From Pseudomonas viridiflava (lineage in GTDB: Bacteria > Pseudomonadota > Gammaproteobacteria > Pseudomonadales > Pseudomonadaceae): a stretch of 64,000 bases of DNA. The stretch's first letter is position 1, and the number at the start of each line of letters is the position of its first letter. Made by a program: the position numbers and the translations under genes. The notes beneath the pieces were generated by a model. The model did no database searches. It saw only the letters and a program-made list of their open reading frames with translations, and had not been told where the DNA came from. The stretch covers positions 62,001 to 126,000 of the forward strand of contig NZ_UUIS01000074.1 in assembly GCF_900589395.1 (NCBI RefSeq), written 5' to 3'. Below are positions 53,538-63,000 of the stretch, piece by piece.

Positions 53538-55289
53538 ATGCGACTCTTCTTTGATCCCACGCGAGATATCGATGCAGCGCTGCTGCGTTACCGTCGTCTT
53601 TTCGGGGTGCTTGCCCTGTTCAGTGGGGTGATCAACCTGCTGATGCTGGTGCCTTCTGTTTATATGATGCAGGTTTTCGATCGCGTCCTGACCAGCCGCA
53701 ACGAAACCACGTTGCTGATGTTGAGCCTGATCCTGCTGATCTTCTTTGCGGTCAGCTGCGCCCTGGAATGGGTGCGTGGCCAGGTCATGATCAAGATGAG
53801 CGCCGGCCTGGACACGCAACTGGGAGAGCGGGTCTTCGATGCCGCGTTCCAGCGCAGCCTCAAGGAAAACAGCAGCAACCCCGCCCAGGTCCTGAGCGAC
53901 CTGAACAGCATTCGCCAGTTCGTCACCGGTCCTGCGCTGATTGCGCTGTTCGATGCGCCGTGGCTGCCGATCTACGTGATCGCCACCTTTCTGTTCCACC
54001 CCCTGCTGGGCGTCTTTACCGTCATCGGTTCGCTGATCCTGGCCGGTCTTGCGATCTGGAACGAACTGACCACGCGCAAAAGCATGAGCGAGGCCAATCG
54101 TTTGTCGGTGGCGTCTTCGAGCTACGTGAACGGTACCTTGCAGAACGCCGAAGTCATCCAGGCCATGGGCATGCTCCAGCCCTTGCGTCGCCGCTGGTAC
54201 AACGTCCAGCAACGGGTGATCACCGAACAGGGGGAGGCCAGCGATCGCAGTTCGCGGATTGCGGCGATTTCGCGTTTCATCCGCATGACCTGGCAATCCC
54301 TGGCCCTGGGCCTGGGCGCGATACTGGTGATCGAGAACCAGATTTCGGCCGGGGTCATGATTGCCGTGTCGGTTCTGCTCGGGCGCGCCATGGCACCGGC
54401 CGAGGCGCTGATCGGCTCGTGGAAACAGATGGGCAATGCCAAAAGCAGCTATGAGCGCCTCAATCGCCTGCTCAACGAGTTTCCCAAGGACACCCCGCGT
54501 ATGCCGTTGCCGGCGCCCAGTGGTGCCTTGAGCATCGACAAGCTGGTGATCACGCCCCCAGGCCTGCAGCGCCCGGCGGTCAATGGGGTGACTTTCAAGC
54601 TGGCCAAGGGCGAAGTGCTGGCCATCATCGGTCCCAGCGCCTCGGGCAAATCATCCCTGGCGCGGGCCATGGTCGGTATCTGGCCGGCCAGCCATGGCTC
54701 GGTGCGCCTGGACAATGCCGAAATCAGCCAATGGTCGCGCGAGGCCCTGGGCCCTCATCTGGGTTACTTGCCGCAGGACATCGAGTTGTTCGATGGCACC
54801 ATTGCCGAAAACATTGCCCGTTTCGGCGCGGTGGACTCCGACAAGGTCATTGAAGCGGCGCAGATGGCCGGTATCCACGAAATGATCCTGCATTTTCCCA
54901 AGGGCTACGATGCCTTGCTGGGCACCGGTGGGCTGGGCTTGTCGGGCGGTCAGAAACAGCGCGTCGGCCTGGCCCGTGCACTGTATGACACCCCGGCGCT
55001 GGTGGTGCTCGACGAGCCCAACTCCAACCTCGACGACGCCGGCGAAGCGGCGCTGGTGCAGGCGGTGCGCAAACTCAAGGACAAAGGCTGCACCGTGGTG
55101 CTGGTCACCCACAGGCCCAATATCCTGGGTGTGGTCGACAAACTGCTGTTTCTCAAGGAAGGCGTCCAGCAACTGTTCGGCCCACGCGATCAGGTGATGA
55201 AAACCCTGATGCCGTCGGCAGCGCCCAAGGCGGTTGCGCCTGTCAGTGCTCCCGACAGCAACCCGGAAACCAGCAATCAAAAAGCCTGA
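53538..55289 (+). CDS. Type I secretion ABC transporter (AprD/PrtD-like)
   Basis: The 583-residue protein has about six membrane helices (res 25-320), no N-terminal peptidase domain, then an ATPase: Walker A GPSASGKSSLAR at ~364, signature LSGGQKQRVGLARAL at ~468, Walker B ALVVLDEPNSNLDD and H-loop VTHRP. It powers one-step export of C-terminally signalled proteins across both membranes. It heads an operon with the HlyD-like and TolC-like genes. The likely cargo is the giant repeat protein at 60078. Confidence 0.93.
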   Translation: MRLFFDPTRDIDAALLRYRRLFGVLALFSGVINLLMLVPSVYMMQVFDRVLTSRNETTLLMLSLILLIFFAVSCALEWVRGQVMIKMSAGLDTQLGERVFDAAFQRSLKENSSNPAQVLSDLNSIRQFVTGPALIALFDAPWLPIYVIATFLFHPLLGVFTVIGSLILAGLAIWNELTTRKSMSEANRLSVASSSYVNGTLQNAEVIQAMGMLQPLRRRWYNVQQRVITEQGEASDRSSRIAAISRFIRMTWQSLALGLGAILVIENQISAGVMIAVSVLLGRAMAPAEALIGSWKQMGNAKSSYERLNRLLNEFPKDTPRMPLPAPSGALSIDKLVITPPGLQRPAVNGVTFKLAKGEVLAIIGPSASGKSSLARAMVGIWPASHGSVRLDNAEISQWSREALGPHLGYLPQDIELFDGTIAENIARFGAVDSDKVIEAAQMAGIHEMILHFPKGYDALLGTGGLGLSGGQKQRVGLARALYDTPALVVLDEPNSNLDDAGEAALVQAVRKLKDKGCTVVLVTHRPNILGVVDKLLFLKEGVQQLFGPRDQVMKTLMPSAAPKAVAPVSAPDSNPETSNQKA

Positions 55290-55296
55290 GGCATTC

Positions 55297-56631
55297 ATGC
55301 AAGCCAGTCAGAACGACCTGTCGACCCCGGTCTCCAAGCCCGATGCCGATGCCAGCCACATCGCCCGTGTCGGGGTGTGGTGTCTGCTGCTGGGCCTGGG
55401 CGGCTTTTTTCTCTGGGCCGGCTTTGCCCCGCTTGACCGGGGCGTGGTGGGCAGTGGCTCGGTGGTGGTGTCCGGCGAGCGCAAGACAGTGCAGTCGCGC
55501 AGCGGCGGCATGATCGAGCGCATCCTGGTGCGTGAAGGCGATCAGGTACAGCAAGGCCAGGTGGTGGTGCAGCTCAACACCGTGCAGGCCAAGTCGCAGC
55601 TTGATGTCGCCATCGGCCAGTGGCTGAGTGCGCGCGCCGTCGAAGAGCGCCTGATGGCCGAGCGCCTGGACCGAGATCGCATCCAGTGGTCGCCCGACTT
55701 GCTGGCCCGTGCCGACGACCCGCGCGCGCGGGCGTCGATGGAGCTGCAAGGCTACCTGTTCGCCACCCGGCGTGCCGAACTGGCCAGCCGCCTGCAGATC
55801 AACCAGCACGAAATCGCTTCGCTGAACGAGCAACTGGCCGGTTACGAAGAGATCAAGCGCAACCACTCGGCACAACTGCAATTTCAACAGCAGGAACTCA
55901 AGGGCCTGCGTGAGCTGGCCCGCGAAGGCTACCTGCCGCGCAACCGCTTGTTCGAGGCCGAAAGCAATGCCGCGCAATTGAGTGCGCAACTGGCCGCGAC
56001 GATTTCCGACATCGGCCGCACCCGCCAGGGGATCAACGAAAGCCGGCTCAAGACCCTGCAACAGGGCCAACTGTTTCGCAGTGACGCCGAATCGCAACTG
56101 ACCCAGGTGTCAGCCCAGAGCTCAAGCCTGGCTGACCAGATCAAGGCGCTGGAATTTGAAGTCAACAGCGCGGCCGTCCTGGCTCCGGCCACCGGTCAGG
56201 TGATGAGCCTGGCCGTGCACACCGTCGGCGGCATCGCCCAGGCCGGGCAGCGGTTGATGGACATCGTCCCGCAAGGCTCCAGCTGGGTGGTCAAGGCGCA
56301 ATTCCCGCCCATGATGGCTGACCGGCTCAAGCCCGGGCTGGTCGTGGACCTGCGCTTTGGTTCGTTGCAACGCGTGCACACCCCGGTCATTGTCGGAAAG
56401 GTCCAGACCGTATCGCCGGACCAGTTGATCGATGAGCACACCAACTCGCCGTATTTTTCGGTTGAAGTCTCGGTCAACCCCGAGCAGGTCCAGGAACTGC
56501 ACGACATGGGCCTGGACATCAAACCGGGCATGCAGGCCGAGGTGCTGGTCAAGACCGGTGAACGCACCCTGGCCAACTACCTGATGCAGCCGATCGCCGA
56601 GCGTATGGCCGGCGCCTTCAAGGAAGAATGA
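55297..56631 (+). CDS. HlyD-family membrane fusion protein (AprE-like)
   Basis: ATG at 55297 gives 444 residues. One N-terminal membrane helix (VWCLLLGLGGFFLWAGFAPL), a barrel-sandwich-like VVSGERKTVQSRSGGMIERI, a long coiled-coil hairpin (~100-290) and the C-terminal TPVIVGKVQTVSPDQLID region fit the family. It bridges the ABC transporter and outer-membrane channel. It begins 7 bp after the ABC gene and overlaps the next gene by 4 bp. Confidence 0.92.
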   Translation: MQASQNDLSTPVSKPDADASHIARVGVWCLLLGLGGFFLWAGFAPLDRGVVGSGSVVVSGERKTVQSRSGGMIERILVREGDQVQQGQVVVQLNTVQAKSQLDVAIGQWLSARAVEERLMAERLDRDRIQWSPDLLARADDPRARASMELQGYLFATRRAELASRLQINQHEIASLNEQLAGYEEIKRNHSAQLQFQQQELKGLRELAREGYLPRNRLFEAESNAAQLSAQLAATISDIGRTRQGINESRLKTLQQGQLFRSDAESQLTQVSAQSSSLADQIKALEFEVNSAAVLAPATGQVMSLAVHTVGGIAQAGQRLMDIVPQGSSWVVKAQFPPMMADRLKPGLVVDLRFGSLQRVHTPVIVGKVQTVSPDQLIDEHTNSPYFSVEVSVNPEQVQELHDMGLDIKPGMQAEVLVKTGERTLANYLMQPIAERMAGAFKEE

Positions 56632-57953
56632 CCGTGCGCATGCCTGTCGCTGTATTTGCCCTGCTGTTTTGCGGCCACCTGCTGGCGGCTGAGGATCAAC
56701 TGTCGCTGGTGGCCTTGTATGACGCCTCGCGCCTCAACGATGCCGCCTACCAGGTGGCTAACCACGACTACGAGGCCTCGCGCCAGGAAGAAGCGATCGG
56801 CCGCAGCGGGCTGTTGCCGCAAGTGGCGATCAATTCGCGCTACGGCCATGGCGGCAAGTTCAACAAACAGTCGGCAGCCAACAGCGGCGAAGACCAGTTC
56901 GCCTCCGACAGCATTGCCCTGACCGTCAGCCAGCCGCTGTTCGACAAAGGCCGCTGGGCGGCCTACGAGCAAGCCAAGGCGCGCGCCCGGCTGGGTGAAT
57001 TCCAGCACGACAATGCCGGACAAGCACTGTACGACCGGGTCGTGCAGGCCTACTTCGATGTGGCACAGGTCGAAAACGAACTGAAACTGACCTCGCAGCA
57101 GAAAGCTTCCATTGCCGCCCTGGCCAAGCAGTCCAAGCGCCTGTTCGAGGCCGGCGAAGGCACCATCACCGATCTGGAAGAGGCTCAGGCCCGGCTTGAT
57201 GCTATCAGCGCCCAGGAAATCGAAGCCCAGGCCCGTCGCCGCGCCGCCTTGCGCAAACTCTCCGGCCGGGCCGGCCTGCCCGTGAATGACATTCAGCCGA
57301 TGCAGGAGCCATCTCCGGCCAACGCGCTGCTGGCGCCTGAAGAGGACCTCGATTACTGGATGCTCAAGGCCGACCAGGCCGCCGCCGAACTGGGCGTCAG
57401 CCGCGCCACGATCAAGGTGGCCGAAGCCAACCTGAAACTGCAGAAGTCCGGGCACTACCCCACCGTTGCCCTGAGCGGACGCATGGCGCGAGTCGACCAG
57501 AGCGACATCAATGAACTGTCCCAGCGGCAGTCGACCTATTACGTGGGCGTGGTGGTCGACATCCCGCTGTACCAGGGCGGCGGCGTCAGTGCCTCTTCGG
57601 AAAAGGCCCGCTCGGCGCTGGAAAGCGCCCGTTCCAGCTATGACGCGCAACTGCAGCAACTGACCGAAGACGTCGAGGCCAATTACCTGGGCGTGGTGGC
57701 AGGCTTCGAGAAGATCCGCGCGCTGATCACCGCCGTGCGCTCCAGCCAGGTTGCCCTGACCTCGGCTGAAAAAGGCTACCAGGCCGGCGTGCGCTCGACC
57801 CTGGATATCCTTGATGCCCAGCAACGGCTGTTTTCGGCCCGCCGCGACCTGCTCGACACCCGCCTGGCGGTGCTGCAAAGCTACGTCAACCTGCACACCC
57901 GCACCGGCCAGATGACCCGCAGCAAGCTGGAGAAAGTGCAGGGCTTGTTCTAA
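56628..57953 (+). CDS. TolC-family outer-membrane channel (AprF-like)
   Basis: The 441-residue protein has a signal peptide (VAVFALLFCGHLLAAE) and TolC-type repeated halves (LYDASRLNDAAYQVANHDYE; GISAQEIEAQARRRAALRKL-like helices; RSTLDILDAQQRLFSARRDL). It forms the outer-membrane part of the type I system. Its ATGA overlaps the HlyD-like stop, completing an ABC-MFP-OMP operon. Confidence 0.92.
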   Translation: MTVRMPVAVFALLFCGHLLAAEDQLSLVALYDASRLNDAAYQVANHDYEASRQEEAIGRSGLLPQVAINSRYGHGGKFNKQSAANSGEDQFASDSIALTVSQPLFDKGRWAAYEQAKARARLGEFQHDNAGQALYDRVVQAYFDVAQVENELKLTSQQKASIAALAKQSKRLFEAGEGTITDLEEAQARLDAISAQEIEAQARRRAALRKLSGRAGLPVNDIQPMQEPSPANALLAPEEDLDYWMLKADQAAAELGVSRATIKVAEANLKLQKSGHYPTVALSGRMARVDQSDINELSQRQSTYYVGVVVDIPLYQGGGVSASSEKARSALESARSSYDAQLQQLTEDVEANYLGVVAGFEKIRALITAVRSSQVALTSAEKGYQAGVRSTLDILDAQQRLFSARRDLLDTRLAVLQSYVNLHTRTGQMTRSKLEKVQGLF

Positions 57954-57975
57954 AAAAACCGCCTGATGTTCAGGC
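57952..57975 (-). terminator. Rho-independent terminator on the minus strand
   Basis: GCCTGATGTTCAGGC (57961-57975) forms a short stem, and the A run at 57952-57958 reads as T's on the minus strand. It lies beyond the GT41 gene and would end minus-strand transcripts before they run into the secretion operon. Confidence 0.65.
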
Positions 57976-58011
57976 AGTTGCTGTTGTGGCCGCCCCCGCG
58001 CGCTCATCAAA

Positions 58012-58180
58012 CATAAAATAACTTATTGATTTTCTTGGCTATAAAATTCACACCTGTAGGAGCCCGCTTGCCGGCGACCGGCTGCGTAGCAGTCGTGAAT
58101 TTGCAGCGTTTCGCAGATTTCTGCGAGCGCTACGCACTCGGTCGCCGGCAAGACGGATGGCCGCCCCCGCGCTCCTACAA
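58012..58180. repeat. AT-rich arm plus REP palindrome
   Basis: AAAATAACTTATTGATTTTC and ATAAAATTCAC resemble the left arm at 17066. Next come TGTAGGAGC...CTTGCCGGCGACCG and the complement CGGTCGCCGGCAAG...GCTCCTACA (58055-58179), a REPIN. The GT41 stop codon (TAG) lies inside its right end. Confidence 0.8.
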
Positions 58181-60001
58181 CGCCACGCGGCTGATTGCCG
58201 CTTCAAAGTCCCGCACAAACCCCGGTGTGTCGAACAGCGGCGAGGTGTCGCGGGCCTGCATCAGGCGCTGACGCAGGCCCGACAGCAGGCCCGGCTCGGT
58301 GGCCAGTTGCACGGCCCGTTCTTCGTAGTCGGCCAGGGTGGTGGTGATCAGCTCCGGCAGGTCCAGCGCGGTCAACAGGCTGCCGGCCATGCGCGAGGCG
58401 AAGGTACGGCCTGAGCGGGTGAGCACCGGCAGGCCCATCCACAGGGCATCGTTGGCCGTGGTCCCGGCGTTGAACGGGTAGGCGTCCAGAAACAGGTCGG
58501 CGGCCGTGTAACGCGCCAGGTACTCCGGCGGTGCCACCCGCGGGGCAAACACCAGGCGGGCCGGGTCGATGCCTTGTGCCTGGGCCCGGGCACACAGGTT
58601 GTCCTGGGCCCAGCGGTTATCGGCCAGCAGCCACAGCAGGCTGTCGGGGGCGCGCTGCAGGATGCGCATCCAGCAGTCGAAGACGGCTTCGTTGAACTTG
58701 TAGTTGTTGTTGAACGAGCAGAACACGAAGCGTTCCTCCGGCAGGCCGCACTGCGCCCGGGTCGGCAGGGCTGCCACCGGCCGTTGCCGGTCGCTGCACT
58801 GGTAGATCTTGTCCAGGTACAACGGTGTCTCGCTGTAATAGGGCTTCTCGGTGTTGGGGATCAGGTAGCGGTCGGCGATCACGTAGTCGATGGCCGGCAG
58901 CCCCGTGGTGCCGGGAAAGCCCAGATAGGTCATCTGCACCGGTGCCGGCCGATAGGCCACGATGTCCGCGCGCGCCCCGGACGTCAGCCCATGCAGGTCG
59001 ATCAGAATGTCGATCTCATGGCTGCGGATGCACTGCGCCGCAGCCGCATCACTCATTGCTCCGATGAGCACAAAATGATCCATGGCCTGCTTCACCCGCG
59101 CCCGTAGCGCCGAACCGTCTTCGCGGCTCCAGCAGAAGCCATAGACCTCGAAGCGCTCGCGATCGATCAGCTCGAACAGCTCGACCGTCAGCAGCGACAC
59201 GGCATGCAGGCAGAAGTCCGACGACAAAAAACCGATGCGCAGTTTCGGGTGACCATACCCTTGCGCCGTGGCCAGGGCCGGCACGCGCACATTGACCCGT
59301 TCCTTGACGAAATGCATGGCCGCAGCCAGTTGCAGGCCGGGGTCATCGCTGCCGGCCAGCAAGGCCAGGGGCGAAGAGGCCTTGAGCAGGTCGCCTGTGC
59401 TCAGGCCTTCAGGGGCGTCGTACACCGGCCACACGCATTGCTTCTGACGCAGGTGCACCCAGTGCTGGATGACCTTGGGCTGGAGCGGGACGGCCAGCAG
59501 GCTGGTGTGCAAAATGGCTTCGGCAGGCTGCAGCTGACGGGTTTCCTCCAGCAGCCGGCCCAGGTTGTTACAGGTCAGCACATACAGCTCACGGCTCTGC
59601 TGTGCATCGACCAGGTGCTTGTCGAGCATCGATTGCCAGGTGGCCAGTGCGTCCTGCGGCTTGAGTTGACGCTCCTGTAGCGTCCCCAGGTTGAACCAGG
59701 CCTGGGCGAATTCGGGATTTTGCACAATGGCGGCGCGGTACGCCTGCTCGGCGGCGTCTACCTGCCCAAGGTTGGACAGCGTGACGCCCAGGTTGAACTG
59801 GATGATGTAGTTGACCGCCGACTGGCAGTGCCCAAGCCAGCGCTGATACAGCGCCGCGACATCGCCGGGGCGCTGCGCGGCATTGAGCCGGTCGGCGATC
59901 TGCAGCAATTGCATCGGCTCCAGCGCCACACGCTCGGCCTGTTGCAAGGCGCTGGCAAGCACCGCATCGAGGTCCGCACTCTCAAGATTCTCAGTCTGCA
60001 T
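58175..60001 (-). CDS. GT41 (OGT/SPINDLY-like) protein O-glycosyltransferase with TPRs
   Basis: ATG at 60001 with GGAG upstream gives 608 residues; a GTG four codons earlier is possible. The N-terminus has TPR-like helices (AEQAYRAAIVQNPEFAQAWF). The catalytic part matches OGT region by region: FLSSDFCLHAVS (His), DILIDLHGLTSGARADIVAY, RPAPVQMTYLGFPGTTG, FNNNYKFNEAVFDCWMRIL (Lys), FNAGTTANDALWMGLPVLT. OGTs put GlcNAc on Ser/Thr. There is no signal peptide, so it is cytoplasmic. It lies directly downstream of the Thr-rich repeat gene, its likely substrate. Confidence 0.9.
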   Translation of the reverse strand: MQTENLESADLDAVLASALQQAERVALEPMQLLQIADRLNAAQRPGDVAALYQRWLGHCQSAVNYIIQFNLGVTLSNLGQVDAAEQAYRAAIVQNPEFAQAWFNLGTLQERQLKPQDALATWQSMLDKHLVDAQQSRELYVLTCNNLGRLLEETRQLQPAEAILHTSLLAVPLQPKVIQHWVHLRQKQCVWPVYDAPEGLSTGDLLKASSPLALLAGSDDPGLQLAAAMHFVKERVNVRVPALATAQGYGHPKLRIGFLSSDFCLHAVSLLTVELFELIDRERFEVYGFCWSREDGSALRARVKQAMDHFVLIGAMSDAAAAQCIRSHEIDILIDLHGLTSGARADIVAYRPAPVQMTYLGFPGTTGLPAIDYVIADRYLIPNTEKPYYSETPLYLDKIYQCSDRQRPVAALPTRAQCGLPEERFVFCSFNNNYKFNEAVFDCWMRILQRAPDSLLWLLADNRWAQDNLCARAQAQGIDPARLVFAPRVAPPEYLARYTAADLFLDAYPFNAGTTANDALWMGLPVLTRSGRTFASRMAGSLLTALDLPELITTTLADYEERAVQLATEPGLLSGLRQRLMQARDTSPLFDTPGFVRDFEAAISRVAL

Positions 60002-60015
60002 TGATGACTCCACAC

Positions 60016-60047
60016 AAAAAAATACCGGGCTTTCGCAAGCCCGGTAT
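60016..60047 (-). terminator. Strong rho-independent terminator between the repeat gene and GT41
   Basis: ATACCGGGCTT/AAGCCCGGTAT forms a GC-rich stem (60022-60047), and the A run at 60016-60022 reads as T's on the minus strand. It lies 31 bp after the giant gene's stop and 15 bp before the GT41 start, so it likely attenuates GT41 relative to the repeat protein. Confidence 0.88.
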
Positions 60048-60077
60048 CAAGGTCTATCAAAGGTTTAACACTGAATA

Positions 60078-63000
60078 TCAGCTAATCCAAGTCTGAACAT
60101 CGGTGGCCACCAGCAGTTGCACGTCACCGTCGTTGTACACGTTGTAGCTTGCGCCATCGACGGTTGCGGTGCCTGCTGCTTGCCACTCGCCAGCTGCGCC
60201 CTGGACGTTGACCGTATCGTTCTGGTCACCGTTGATGATCATCTGCACCGGCGCGGCGGCACCGTTGCCCAGATCCACCTGGCCGGCCTGGCCCAGCTGG
60301 CTGACGGCCTGGGCATCCAGGGTCAGCGAGGTGGTGGCGCCGTTGTCGGCCGCCAGATCGATGCTGCCCAGGGTATGGGCACCGACGACCGACACATCCA
60401 GCTGCGTCAGGTCGATGGACTGACCGCCATTGCCATCGGTGCGGAACCACACGTCAGCAATGGTATGGGTCTGGCCATCACCGGTTTCGAAGCTGCTGTG
60501 CAGCCCGATCAGGTTGCCGTGGTTCAGCTCGGTGGTGGTGGCCACGTCCAGATTGAACTGGGTGATGCCCAGGTCTTTCAGGGTGTGCAGCTCGCCGGCG
60601 TCGCTGATGCCGTCGTTGTTGCTGTCGACCCAGACCTGCAGGGCACCGAACAACTGGTCGCCGGCGTTCACCACGCCGTCGTTGTTGCTGTCCAGGCTCT
60701 GGAGGGCTTCGAAACCATCCTTGGCCAGCGAACCGTCCGGCAGGCGGAACGAGGAACCGAACAGTTCGGAACCGTTGTTGACCTGACCATCGCCATTGAG
60801 GTCCAGGGTCAGCAGGCCGTCACCGCCGGCGGTCCAGCCGGTGGCTTCTGCCTTGCCATCGGCATTCAGGTCGAAGTGCGTACCGGTCACCAGGTGCGAG
60901 GTCTGCACGCCGTCACCGTTGAGGTCCAGAACCAGCGGCGTGGACAAGGCCAGCGCGTCGATCTGGGCCGCGGTCATTGCTTGCAGCTGCGGCGTGGTGA
61001 AGGCGTCGACCTGGGTCATCTTCAGGTTGGACAGTTGTGTCGTGGTCAAGGCTGCCGCTTGCGCGGTGGTCAGCGCCGCTACCTGTGCGGTGGTGATGGC
61101 CGCCAGGTCAGCGGTTTCGATGGCTACGATCTGCGCCGTGGTCAGGGCGGCAACATCCGCCGTGGTCAGTGCGCTGATCTGGGCAGTGCCCAGTGCCACG
61201 ATCTGGCCTGTGGTCAGTGCCACCACTTGAGCGGTGGTCAAGGCCGCCACCTGGGCGGTAGTCAGGGCTGCGACATCAACCGTTTCCAGTGCTGCCACTT
61301 GAGTGGTGGTCAGCGCCGCAATCTGGCCAGTCTTCAGTGCTGCGACCTGGCCGGTGGTCAAGGCAACCACCTGGCCGGTGGTCAGGGCTGCCAGATCGGC
61401 GTTCTCCAATGCACCGATCTGCGCGGTGGTCAGAGCCGCCACTTGTGCAGTGGTCAACGCCGCCGCCTGGCCGGTGGTCAGGGCCACGATGCCGGCAGTG
61501 GTGAGGGCCGCGACATCAGCGGTTTCCAGCGCGGCCACCTGGGCGGTGGTCAGCGCGGCGACCTGGCTGCTGGTCAGTGCCGCCACTTGCGCGGTGGTCA
61601 GTACCGGAATCTGAGCCGTCGTCAGCGCCGCAACGTCAGCGGTAGTGAGCGCCGCGATCTGCGCGGTGGTCAGGCCTGGAATCTGCGCGGTGGTCAGCGC
61701 GGCGACCTGGGCGGTGGTGAGGGCTGCCACAGAGGCGGTCGTCAGCGCCGCCAGATCGACGTTCTGCAGTGCAGCGACCTGACCGGTGGTCAAGGCAGCA
61801 GCCTGCGCAGGTTTCAAGGCCGCCGCTTGCGCGGTGGTCAGCGCCACGATCTGGGCAGTGGTCAGGGCCGCGACATCCGCCGTTTCCAATGCACCGATCT
61901 GGGCGGTGGTCAATGCCGCCACTTGCGTGGTGGTCAGTGCCGCGACCTGGCCGGTGGTCAGGGCCACCACATCCGCCGTCGTCAGTGCCGCCACTTGCGC
62001 GTTGGTCAGGCCGGCAATTTGCGCAGTGGTCAGTGCAGAGGCCTGGGCCGTGGTCAGTGCTGCAATCGAGGCCGTCGTCAGGGCGGCCAGGTCAGCATTT
62101 TGCAGCGCGACAATTTGCGCGGTGGTCAAGGCTGCAACCTGGGCCGGCTTCAGTGCCGCCGCCTGGGCGGTGGTCAGGGCCACGACTTGACCGGTGGTCA
62201 GTGCAGCGACCTGGCCGGTGGTCAGCGCGCCAATGCCAGCGGTGGTCAGAGCCGCCACATCGGCGGTTTCCAGCGCGGCCACCTGGGTGGTGGTCAAGGC
62301 GGCGATCTGGTTGGTTTTCAATGCAGCGACCTGGCCGGTGGTCAAGGCCACGACCTGGCCGGTGGTCAGTGCAGCGACCTGGCCGGTGGTCAGCGCACCA
62401 ATGGACGCGGTGGTCAGGGCCGCCACATCGGCGGTTTCCAGAGCGGCCACCTGAGTGGTGGTCAGCGCGGCAACCTGAGCGGTTTTCAGCGCCGCCACTT
62501 GAGCGGTGGTCAAGGCCACGACCTGGGCGGTGGTCAGCGCCGCCACATCGGCGGTTTCCAGCGAACCGACCTGGGCAGTGGTCAAGGCTGCCACTTGGGC
62601 GGTGGTCAGCGCCGCCGCCTGGGCGGTGGTCAGGGCCACGATGCCAGCGGTGGTCAGGGCCGCGACGTCAGCGGTTTCCAGTGCGACCGCCTGGGCGGTG
62701 GTCAGGGCCGCCACTTGAGCGGTGGTCAGCGCCGCCGCCTGGGCAGTGGTCAGGGCCACGATCTGAGCGGTGGTCAGGGCCGCGACATCAGCCGTTTCCA
62801 ATGCACCGATTTGCGCGGTGGTCAGGCCTGGAATCTGTGCAGTTGTCAGTGCCGCCACTTGAGCTGTGGTGAGCGCTGCGACAGCCGCCGTGGTCAAGGC
62901 CGCCAGATCGGCATTCTGCAAGGCAGCGACTTGAGCGGTGGTCAAGGCAGCCACCTGAGTGGGCTTCAAGGCCGCCGCTTGCGCGGTGGTCAGGGCGACG

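Noticed and set aside
53366..53560. Minus-strand frame ending LLKAGPHTYFIGLNNLILNL then F
   Set aside because: Looks like a possible gene fragment, but the 5' part overlaps the secretion gene and no family was recognised.
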